Below are positions 45,661 to 52,444 of a stretch of DNA of 64,000 nucleotides, piece after piece. Source of the stretch: Streptomyces sp. NBC_01283 (GTDB taxonomy: Bacteria; Actinomycetota; Actinomycetes; Streptomycetales; Streptomycetaceae); NCBI RefSeq assembly GCF_041435335.1, contig NZ_CP108430.1, positions 3,020,501-3,084,500 of the forward strand. The letters are read 5' to 3'. Positions within the stretch are counted from its first letter, which is position 1. The number at the start of each line of letters is the position of its first letter. The translations under genes were made by a program, and so were the position numbers. The notes below the pieces were generated by a model that was not told the origin of the DNA, did no database searches, and saw only the letters and a list, made by a program, of their open reading frames with translations.

Positions 45661-46848
45661 TCAGCGGAAGATCCCGGTGTGCCCCAGTGAGTAGCGGCCG
45701 GGCTGCGGGTACACCGCGAGGCCGTGCGGGCCGTTGCCGACGGGGATGCGCGCGGTCTGGACACCGGTGCGGGTGTCGATGGCGTACACCTCGGAGTCGT
45801 AACGGCCGGAGAGCCAGAGGGTGTGGCCGTCCGCGGACACCCCGCCCATGTCGGGGCTGCCGCCCTGGGGGAGCTTCCACTTCTTGGTGAGTCTGTTCTT
45901 GGGGAAGTCGAAGACGGAGATCGTTCCCTCGCCGCGGTTGGACACGTACATCTCGCGTGAGTCGCGGCTGACGTACAGACCGTGGGTGCCCTTGCCGGTC
46001 GGCAGGAGCTTCGGCTTGTCGAACTTGTCGCCGCTCAGGACCCACATGCCGTCGGCCATCATGTCGGCGACGTAGAAGGTCTTGCCGTCGGGCGAGACCT
46101 TCACGTCCTGCGGCATGGCGCCCTTGAAGGGCAGTTTCTGCTGGCCCACGACCTTCATCTTCTCCGTGTCGACCTTGAGTAGTTCGCCGGAGAACTCGCA
46201 GGAGACGATGAAATAGCGTCCGTCGGCGGAGAAGTCGGCGTGGTTGACGCCGTAGCAGCTGACCGGTTCGGTCTTGACGGTCTTCATGGTGTGCGGGTCG
46301 CGGAAGACCAGCTCGCGGTCCATCGAGGCCATCACGATGGCGTACTTGCCATTGGGCGTGAAGTAGAGGTTGTACGGGTCGTGCACGTCGACCGGCTTGC
46401 CCGCCCTGCCGGTCTTGGGGTTGATCGGCGTGAGCGTGTGGCCGCGGTTGTTGTTGACCCAGAGCGTCTTCATGTCCCAGGAGGGCACGACGTGCTGCGG
46501 CTGGACGCCGACGTCGATCGTGTCGATCACCTCGTACTTCTTGGGGTCGATGACCGAGACGGTGTTGGAGCCGGTGTTGGGGACGTAGATCCGGGAGGGG
46601 AAGTCCTTGACCACCGGGGAGAGCTTGCCCGGGCGGTCGGCCGCGTAGACGTCCTTCGGGTCGAGGACGGGCGGCATGCCCGGCAGGCCCGGCGCGGCCT
46701 TGGTCCTGGCGGGCTTCTGGATGCCCTTGGTGCTGAGGGCTTCGTCCGCGTGGTCGTCGCTTCCGCAGCCGGCGAGCGCGGCGGCGACGACGGCTCCGGC
46801 GGCGATGACCGCTGCGGTGCGCCGGGTGAGGTTCAGGTGCGGGGTCAT
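45661..46848 (-). CDS. YVTN/YncE-like beta-propeller lipoprotein
   Basis: 395 residues. Lipoprotein signal (VVAAALAGCGSDD, Cys near 28), a linker, and about seven propeller blades with repeats such as RIYVPNTGSNTVSVIDP, KTLWVNNNRG, YFIVSCEFSGELLKVD, MYVSNRGEGTISVFDFP and LWLSGRYDSEVYAIDTRTGV. Propellers of this type sit outside the membrane and usually mediate binding. Its ATG shares one base with the stop of the deacetylase-like gene (TGATG), so the two lipoproteins are coupled and likely act together at the cell surface. No enzymatic residues recognised. Confidence 0.88.
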   Translation of the reverse strand: MTPHLNLTRRTAAVIAAGAVVAAALAGCGSDDHADEALSTKGIQKPARTKAAPGLPGMPPVLDPKDVYAADRPGKLSPVVKDFPSRIYVPNTGSNTVSVIDPKKYEVIDTIDVGVQPQHVVPSWDMKTLWVNNNRGHTLTPINPKTGRAGKPVDVHDPYNLYFTPNGKYAIVMASMDRELVFRDPHTMKTVKTEPVSCYGVNHADFSADGRYFIVSCEFSGELLKVDTEKMKVVGQQKLPFKGAMPQDVKVSPDGKTFYVADMMADGMWVLSGDKFDKPKLLPTGKGTHGLYVSRDSREMYVSNRGEGTISVFDFPKNRLTKKWKLPQGGSPDMGGVSADGHTLWLSGRYDSEVYAIDTRTGVQTARIPVGNGPHGLAVYPQPGRYSLGHTGIFR

Positions 46849-47627
46849 CAGGTCAGCAGCTCCGTGGTCGTCACGGCGCGCAGGCCGCGGTGGTCCAGTT
46901 CTTCCAGGACGGCGGGGAGCGCGGCGACCGTGTCCGCGTACCCGAAGTGCAGGCTCACGACGGAGCCCGCGCGCACCTCCGAGGTGATCTTGCGGGTGAC
47001 GGCCTGGGCTCCCGGCGAGGTGAAGTCGAGGGAGTCGACGTCGTACGAGAGGACGTGCGGGTAGCCGGCGCGGCGGGCGAGGCCCGCGACGAGGGGGGTC
47101 GCGGTCTCGGCGCGCGAGGGACGGAACCAGGTGCCGATGGAGCCGGTCAGGCGGCGCAGCCGGTCGGCGCACCCGGTGATCTCCGCGTAGGCGTCGGCCT
47201 CGGACATGGCGTTGATGGTGCGGTGGTGCTGGGTGTGGTTGCCGAGGTCGTGGCCGCCGTCGAGGATGCGGCGGGCGAGCCCGGGGTGTTCGTCGAGCCA
47301 GCTGCCGACGGCGAGGACGGTGATCCTCGCGTCCGCCTTCTCGGCGATGGCGAGCAGGGACCGCGCGGTGGCCGGGTCGCCCTGGCCGTGGAAGGTGAGG
47401 GCGACCTGGGGCCGGCCGCGGGGGCTGTGCGCGATCTGGTCGGGGAGGCCGGGGAAACGGCGGGGGGCGGGGGCGGCGCGGGGTGCTTTCGCGGCGGGCG
47501 GCCTGGCAGGCGCGGTCCGGTGCGCTGCGGGGGCGGATCCGGAGGCGGCGCAGCCTGCGGTGAGCGCGCCCGCGACGGCCAGTCCGGCGCCCGCGCGCAG
47601 GGCTCCACGGCGGTCGGTCTCGGTCAC
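46848..47627 (-). CDS. Polysaccharide-deacetylase-like lipoprotein with a changed metal site
   Basis: 259 residues. Lipobox ALTAGCAA (Cys 26), an Ala/Pro linker, then a NodB-like domain. Motif 1 is TFHGQGDP where active enzymes have TFDDGP, so both catalytic/metal Asp residues are replaced. Motif 2 is intact (GNHTQHH), motif 3 is WFRPSRAE, motif 4 DVDSLDF and motif 5 VVSLHFG. It may bind a different metal with the new His, or bind sugar without catalysis. GTG start at 47627. First gene of a two-gene operon with the beta-propeller lipoprotein. Confidence 0.85.
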   Translation of the reverse strand: MTETDRRGALRAGAGLAVAGALTAGCAASGSAPAAHRTAPARPPAAKAPRAAPAPRRFPGLPDQIAHSPRGRPQVALTFHGQGDPATARSLLAIAEKADARITVLAVGSWLDEHPGLARRILDGGHDLGNHTQHHRTINAMSEADAYAEITGCADRLRRLTGSIGTWFRPSRAETATPLVAGLARRAGYPHVLSYDVDSLDFTSPGAQAVTRKITSEVRAGSVVSLHFGYADTVAALPAVLEELDHRGLRAVTTTELLT

Positions 47628-47845
47628 CCGACCATTTAATGGGCAAAGAGGGTAAAAGCCGCTGATTGCCCGCGCACAAACCGTGCGGGTCGGGGCCGCG
47701 GGGGCACCTGGTCACCCGGCCACCCCTTGCGGAACACCTGTCACAGCCGGAACTTAACCAGCGTTTACCAGGCAGGTGTCCCAGCTCACCAAGGATTCAC
47801 CTGTGAACTGTCAGAGTTTGCACCGTTATGACCGGATAGGGACTT

Positions 47846-47874
47846 TTGGATCAGTGGCCCCCGTCTGCCATAGT
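47846..47874 (+). promoter_or_regulatory. Sigma-70-like promoter for a candidate small RNA
   Basis: TTGGAT (47846-47851), 17-bp spacer, CATAGT (47869-47874), on the plus strand in a 402-bp gap with no plus-strand gene. Expected transcript start near 47881. Confidence 0.55.
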
Positions 47875-47880
47875 CGAAGC

Positions 47881-47997
47881 CACGACCCCCATTGACCCGG
47901 GCTCAGGTCGTCATCAGCGCCCGTGGACCACACCCCTTTGTCCACGGCGCTCCGCGCAGGCCCCCGCAGCGCCGCACGTCGGCGACCGGGGGCTTTC
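47881..47997 (+). ncRNA. Candidate structured small RNA
   Basis: About 117 nt with three successive stems: ACGACC/GGTCGT; CCGTGGAC/GTCCACGG with a pyrimidine-rich loop containing ACACCCCTTT; and a terminator-like stem GCCCCCG/CGGGGGC with inner GCCG/CGGC pairs followed by TTT. It lies in the gap 47628-48029 between two minus-strand genes. The plus strand has no good coding frame. The rest of the gap (47628-47840) is less GC-rich and has no recognised feature. It is not the 6C RNA motif as I remember it. Confidence 0.55.
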
Positions 47998-48029
47998 GCG
48001 TGTTCCCGCCCGCTCACAGCCGCCCGGAC

Positions 48030-48545
48030 TCAGCGGTCGGCGACCCGCATCTCGAACCAGGTCGTCTTGCCGCGCGGCAGCAGATCGACGCCCCACCGGT
48101 CGGAGAGCTTGTCGACCAGGAAGAGGCCGCGGCCACTGAGGTCGAGTTCCTGGACGGGCATCAGACAGGGCAGTCCGCGCGAGGGGTCCCGCACCTCGAT
48201 CCTGATCCAGCCGCGCCGCCGCATCATCCGCAGCCCGAAGACACGGGCACCGGTGTGCCGCACGGCGTTCCCGACGAGTTCGGAGGTGAGCAGGACCGCG
48301 TCCTCGGTCAGCTTCGGCGAGAGCCCCCAGTGCCGGAGCACCACGACCTGGGCGAGCCTGCGCGCGATGGCGGCGGACTCCGGGCGCGACGGCAGCGGAA
48401 CCTCCGCGTCCGTCGGATTGCCGAACAACTCCAGCGCTTTCAGCGCGTGTTCGTCCTCGACCGCCGGCGACCAGCGCGCCGCGGTCGCACTCCCGTGTCG
48501 CCGCGGCTGTTCGATACCCTCCAGCCCCGCCATGCCCCCCATCAT
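48030..48545 (-). CDS. RsbW-like ATP-binding protein (HATPase_c anti-sigma type)
   Basis: About 171 residues. GHKL-type ATPase boxes: N-box LTSELVGNAVRHTGARVF, G1 EVRDPSRGLP, G2 LSGRGLFLVDKLSDRWGVD. Such proteins phosphorylate anti-anti-sigma factors and bind sigma factors in the stress and development network; Streptomyces have many. The start is uncertain: 48545 is preferred because a 13-bp hairpin at 48586-48616 makes upstream starts (48626, 48656) unlikely. There is no good Shine-Dalgarno at any option. Partners are not in the window. Confidence 0.8.
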   Translation of the reverse strand: MMGGMAGLEGIEQPRRHGSATAARWSPAVEDEHALKALELFGNPTDAEVPLPSRPESAAIARRLAQVVVLRHWGLSPKLTEDAVLLTSELVGNAVRHTGARVFGLRMMRRRGWIRIEVRDPSRGLPCLMPVQELDLSGRGLFLVDKLSDRWGVDLLPRGKTTWFEMRVADR

Positions 48546-48585
48546 GGCCGCACGAAACGGGTTCCGGGGCCGTTCCGACGGAATA

Positions 48586-48616
48586 AGCCCCCCGGAACCA
48601 TCCGTTCCGGGGGGCT
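48586..48616. terminator. 13-bp hairpin upstream of the RsbW-like gene
   Basis: Perfect arms AGCCCCCCGGAAC / GTTCCGGGGGGCT with a 5-nt loop, 41 bp before the chosen start of the ATPase gene. It could end an upstream transcript or form a leader attenuator. Confidence 0.65.
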
Positions 48617-48719
48617 GGGTAGGCATATGCCAGTGGCAGTCAAGCCCCGGCGACACCCCTGCTGACCTGCGATGACTACCCGCTTACGGGTGATCACTTA
48701 GGGCCGCGAAGGAGGCAGA

Positions 48720-48747
48720 CTTAAGGTTCTCTTAAGGCGCGCATAAT
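48720..48747. promoter_or_regulatory. CTTAAGG direct repeats next to a CATAAT box
   Basis: CTTAAGG at 48720 and 48731 (11-bp period, one helical turn), then CATAAT at 48742-48747. An 11-bp-spaced direct repeat is typical of OmpR-family regulator sites. It lies in the 263-bp gap between the crotonase stop and the RsbW-like gene. Confidence 0.45.
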
Positions 48748-48808
48748 CCGCTCCTTCGGGGGACACTTTGGCTGACGTGCCCTCAACTGATCGCGCCACC
48801 GCGGCACT

Positions 48809-49579
48809 TCAGAGGAACTTCGCCTTGCCCGGACCCTCCTCGACGAAGCTCCGCATGCCCCGCTCACGGTCCTCGGTGGCGAAGAGACCCGCGAACCAGG
48901 TGCGTTCAATCGCGAGCCCGGTGTCGATGTCCGTCTCCAGACCCGCGTCCACGGACTCCTTGGCGGCGCGCAGCGCGAGCGCGGGCCCCTGCGCGAGCCG
49001 CCGGGCCCACTGCTGCGCCTGCTCGTACACCTCGGCGGCGGGCACGACCCGGTCCACCAGACCCATGGTGAGCGCCTCGTCGGCCTTGACCATGCGGCCG
49101 GTGAAGATGAGGTCCTTGGCCTTGGACGGGCCGACCAGACGCGCCAGGCGCTGGGTGCCGCCCGCCCCGGGGATCAGGCCGAGCAGGATCTCCGGCTGGC
49201 CGAGCTTGGCGTTGTCCGCGGCGATGCGGAAGTCGGCGCAGAGCGCGAGCTCGCAGCCGCCGCCGAGCGCGTAGCCGGTGACGGCGGCGACGACGGGCTT
49301 GGGGATACGGGCGACCGCGGTGAAGGAGTCCTGCAGGTCCCGGGACCGCGCGACCATCGCCGCGTGGTCCATGTCCTGCATCTCCTTGATGTCCGCGCCC
49401 GCCGCGAACACCTTCTCGCCGCCGTAGACGATCACGGCGCGTACGTCGTCGCGCCGGGTCGCTTCCTGGGCCAGCTCCTTGAGCCGGTCCTGCAGGGCGA
49501 TGTCGAGCGCGTTCATCGGGGGGCGGTCGAGGCGGATCGTACCGACGCCTTCGGCGACTTCGAGATGCACAGATGTCAT
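48809..49579 (-). CDS. Enoyl-CoA hydratase/isomerase (crotonase) family protein
   Basis: 256 residues. Oxyanion-hole segment VFAAGADIKEM; both catalytic Glu positions are occupied (YALGGGCELALCADFR and GQPEILLGLIPGAGGTQRL), as in true hydratases. Start ATG 49579 (MTSVHLEVAEGVGTIRLDRP) is the usual N-terminus. It hydrates trans-2-enoyl-CoA in beta-oxidation or a related degradation route. No other fatty-acid genes adjoin it, so its pathway cannot be narrowed from context. Confidence 0.93.
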   Translation of the reverse strand: MTSVHLEVAEGVGTIRLDRPPMNALDIALQDRLKELAQEATRRDDVRAVIVYGGEKVFAAGADIKEMQDMDHAAMVARSRDLQDSFTAVARIPKPVVAAVTGYALGGGCELALCADFRIAADNAKLGQPEILLGLIPGAGGTQRLARLVGPSKAKDLIFTGRMVKADEALTMGLVDRVVPAAEVYEQAQQWARRLAQGPALALRAAKESVDAGLETDIDTGLAIERTWFAGLFATEDRERGMRSFVEEGPGKAKFL

Positions 49580-49621
49580 GCGGGGCACGTTAGCCGTGCC
49601 CCGCACGACGGTGGCGACCGG

Positions 49622-50866
49622 TCAGGCCTTCCACTTGTCCCAGGACATGTTCCAGCCGTTGTAGCCGTTCTCGGGCTGGATCGTCTTGTCCGCGCTGTTC
49701 TTCACGACCACGACGTCACCGATCAGGGAGTTGTCGAAGAACCATCCGGCGGGCGTCTTCTTGCTGTAGCCGCCGCGCACGTCGCTCAGGCCTATGCAGC
49801 CGTGGCTGGCGTTCGTGTTGCCGAAGGCGCCGCCCGACCAGTAGTTGCCGTGAATGAACGTGCCCGACGTCGAGAGGCGCATCGCGTGCGGGACGTCCTT
49901 GATGTCGTACTCGCCGCCGAAGCCGACGGTCTCGCCGTTCATGCGCGTGACCTGGAGCTTCTCGCTGATGACCATCTGGCCGTTGTACGTCGTCGTGCCC
50001 GGTGCGCCCGCGGTGATCGGGATCTTCTTGATCTGCTTGCCGTCCCGGACGACCTTCATCTGGTGCGACTTGGCGTCGACGGTGGAGACCTGGCTGCGGC
50101 CGATGGTGAACTTCAGGGTCTTGGCCTGCTCGCCGTAGACCCCCGGCCGGCCCTCGACACCGTCGAGGTTGAGCTTGACGGTGACCTTCGTCCCCGCCTT
50201 CCAGTACTTCTCCGGACGGAAGTCGATGCGGTCGTTGCCGAACCAGTGCGGCTCGACCGCCACGGACGGCTCGGTCTTGACCTCGATGGCCTTCTCGACG
50301 GCCTCCGGGTCGGTGATGCCGCGCGAGAAGTGGACCGAGAAGGGCATTCCGACGCCGACCTTGGAGCCGTCCTCCGGAGTGAACTGCCCGATGAAGGTGT
50401 TCTTCGGCGTCAGCGTCGTGAACGACGTGTCCTTGGCCGATTCACGCCCCTCGGAGTCCTTGGCTATCGCGTGGACCTTGTACTTCGTGGAGGCCGCGAG
50501 GTGATGCGCCGGCGTCCAGCTCGCACCGCCCGAGGTGATCTTGCCCGGGACCGGATTGCCCTTGCTGTCCTCGACCTTGACCTGCGACAACTTGCCCTTG
50601 TCGGCGGCTATCTTCAGGGCGCCGCTGGTGGCCACCGAGTCGGCGCCGTCCTTCGGGGCCACGGTCACCACTGCCGTCGACGGCGCGTTCTTGTCGCCCG
50701 CCTTGTCCTTGCCGTCGCTGCCCGCGTCCGAGCCGCCGCCCCCGCCGCATGCCGTGACCAACAGCAGCGTCACACCCGATGCCACCGCAAAGAGACCCTT
50801 GGTCCCCCGTCGTCGTGCGCGCCCCCGCGCACCAACCGACGTCCCCGATATCGGTCGCCCGTTCAA
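49622..50866 (-). CDS. L,D-transpeptidase lipoprotein (first of a tandem pair)
   Basis: 414 residues from a TTG start with GGGGAG 7 nt upstream. Lipobox LLLVTACGGGG (Cys 40), two Ig-like domains (to ~ residue 270; TKYKVHAIAKDSEGRES and DFRPEKYWKAGTKVTV), then a YkuD domain with FIHGNYW and SHGCIGLSD (catalytic His and Cys) and a C-terminal extension ending in GWNMSWDKWKA. It makes 3-3 cross-links in peptidoglycan or attaches proteins, outside the membrane. The layout matches mycobacterial LdtMt2-type enzymes. Confidence 0.94.
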   Translation of the reverse strand: MNGRPISGTSVGARGRARRRGTKGLFAVASGVTLLLVTACGGGGGSDAGSDGKDKAGDKNAPSTAVVTVAPKDGADSVATSGALKIAADKGKLSQVKVEDSKGNPVPGKITSGGASWTPAHHLAASTKYKVHAIAKDSEGRESAKDTSFTTLTPKNTFIGQFTPEDGSKVGVGMPFSVHFSRGITDPEAVEKAIEVKTEPSVAVEPHWFGNDRIDFRPEKYWKAGTKVTVKLNLDGVEGRPGVYGEQAKTLKFTIGRSQVSTVDAKSHQMKVVRDGKQIKKIPITAGAPGTTTYNGQMVISEKLQVTRMNGETVGFGGEYDIKDVPHAMRLSTSGTFIHGNYWSGGAFGNTNASHGCIGLSDVRGGYSKKTPAGWFFDNSLIGDVVVVKNSADKTIQPENGYNGWNMSWDKWKA

Positions 50867-51023
50867 GATGTGTCTCCCCTCGCACGGCCTGGTCAGGCCC
50901 GCACCCCAGTGCCTCAGCGCGCACAGACACGCGCCTGCGCTAGATAACCACACGGCCCTGACCGATGACTCCCCGCCAATGTCACTGTTCAGTCCCAACT
51001 GCGCATGTGGTGCGGGCCCCGGC

Positions 51024-52277
51024 TCAGCGACCGTCCGCGGGCTTGCTCTCCGGCTCAGAGCCGGGCGGCGCCGTCCACTCCTTCCACCCCATGTTCCAGC
51101 CACCGAGCCCGTTGTCAGGAGCGACTTTCTTGTCATCGCTGTTGACGACTTCCACCACATCGCCGATCAGGGTCCGGTCGAAGAACCACCCCGCCGGGGT
51201 CCGTGAGCTGCCGCCCTTCACGTCGCGCAGGCCCACGCAGCCGTGGCTGACATTGGTGTTGCCGGGGGCGTCCGGCGACCAGTAGTTGCCGTGCAGGAAG
51301 GTGCCGGACGTCGTCAGACGGATCGCGTGCGGCACGTCGGGGATGTTGTACTCACCGCCGAAGCCGACGGTGCGGCTGTTCATCCGGGTCACCTCCAGCA
51401 TCTCCGTGACCACCATTTTCCCGTTGTACGTCGTGGTCTTGGGCGCGCCCGCGGTGATCGGGACCGTGGAGAGGACCTCGCCGTCGCGGCGTACCTCCAT
51501 GGTGTGCTCGGCGGCGTCGACCAGGGAGGTCTGGCTGCGGCCGACCGTGAAGGAGAAGCTCTTGTCCTGCAGGCCGTAGACGCCGGGGGCGGCCTCGACG
51601 TCCCGCAGGCGCAGGCCGACGGTGACCTTCGTGCCGGGCTTCCAGTACTTCTCGGGGCGGAAGTCCAGGCGGGTCTTGCCGAACCAGTGCGGCCGTACGT
51701 CGACGGCGGGCTTCGCGGTGACGCTGATGGCGCGCTGGACGGCCTGTAGGTTCTCGATCTCCTGGTTGAACTCCAGGGAGACGATCATTCCGGTGCCGAC
51801 GGTGGAACGGTTCTCCGGCGACACGTAGCCGATGAACCGCTCGTCGGGGACCTGCGTCGTGAACGTCGTGTGCCGGGCCGAGCGGCGGCCGTGCCCGTCC
51901 AGGGCTACGGCGTCCACGGAGTACTTCGCGGCGAGCGCGAGACCACCGTCGTCCAGCGGCCTCCACGTCATGCCGTCCTCGTCGATGCGGCCGGGCACGT
52001 TCTGCTCCCGTGCGTCCTGCACCCGGACGACCTTCACCGATTCGAGGCGTCCGTCGGGGACCTCGACCTGGAGCTGTTCCTCTCCCTTGACCCCCTTGCT
52101 GCCGTCGTCGGGCGTCACCCGGATCGCGTCGGCGGGCGACCGCGGCTTGCCCATGATGCGGTCGATGCCACCGCCGTCACCGCTGCATCCCGCGGCTCCG
52201 GCCAGCAGTCCTGCCCATGTCACTACGGCGGCCAGCGCGGCCCCTGCGCGCCGAGCGCGCCTCGCTACCTGTCTCAC
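51024..52277 (-). CDS. L,D-transpeptidase lipoprotein (second of a tandem pair)
   Basis: 417 residues from a GTG start ([19 protein letters not shown]). Lipobox LLAGAAGCSGDGG; Ig-like domains containing KYSVDAVALDGHGRRS and DFRPEKYWKPGTKVTV; YkuD domain with FLHGNYW and SHGCVGLRD; a C-terminal PPGSEPESKPADGR tail absent from its neighbour. The same architecture and near-identical local segments show that it arose by duplication with the gene at 49622-50866. The 157 bp between them hold the promoter of the first gene. It is divergent from glgX. Confidence 0.94.
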   Translation of the reverse strand: MRQVARRARRAGAALAAVVTWAGLLAGAAGCSGDGGGIDRIMGKPRSPADAIRVTPDDGSKGVKGEEQLQVEVPDGRLESVKVVRVQDAREQNVPGRIDEDGMTWRPLDDGGLALAAKYSVDAVALDGHGRRSARHTTFTTQVPDERFIGYVSPENRSTVGTGMIVSLEFNQEIENLQAVQRAISVTAKPAVDVRPHWFGKTRLDFRPEKYWKPGTKVTVGLRLRDVEAAPGVYGLQDKSFSFTVGRSQTSLVDAAEHTMEVRRDGEVLSTVPITAGAPKTTTYNGKMVVTEMLEVTRMNSRTVGFGGEYNIPDVPHAIRLTTSGTFLHGNYWSPDAPGNTNVSHGCVGLRDVKGGSSRTPAGWFFDRTLIGDVVEVVNSDDKKVAPDNGLGGWNMGWKEWTAPPGSEPESKPADGR

Positions 52278-52444
52278 GTCCGTCCCAACGACCGTCCCCC
52301 TCCTGGGGAAACGTGAGTGCGACGCACACGCTGGGCAGAACAGTGGGGAGGGCGGCACGGGCCCTCGGGTCCGCACGTGCCGTCCGGTCGGGTACGCCCA
52401 CGCCGCCGGGACGCGGCAGGGGTCGAGCCGCAGGAGGCGAATGG

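Noticed and set aside
47881..47997. Identification of the structured region as the actinobacterial 6C RNA
   Set aside because: The stem-loops do not show the two loops of six or more C that define that motif as I remember it.
47826..48017. 63-codon minus-strand frame in the 47.6-48.0 kb gap
   Set aside because: Overlaps the structured RNA candidate, has no Shine-Dalgarno, and its codon bias is unlike neighbouring genes.
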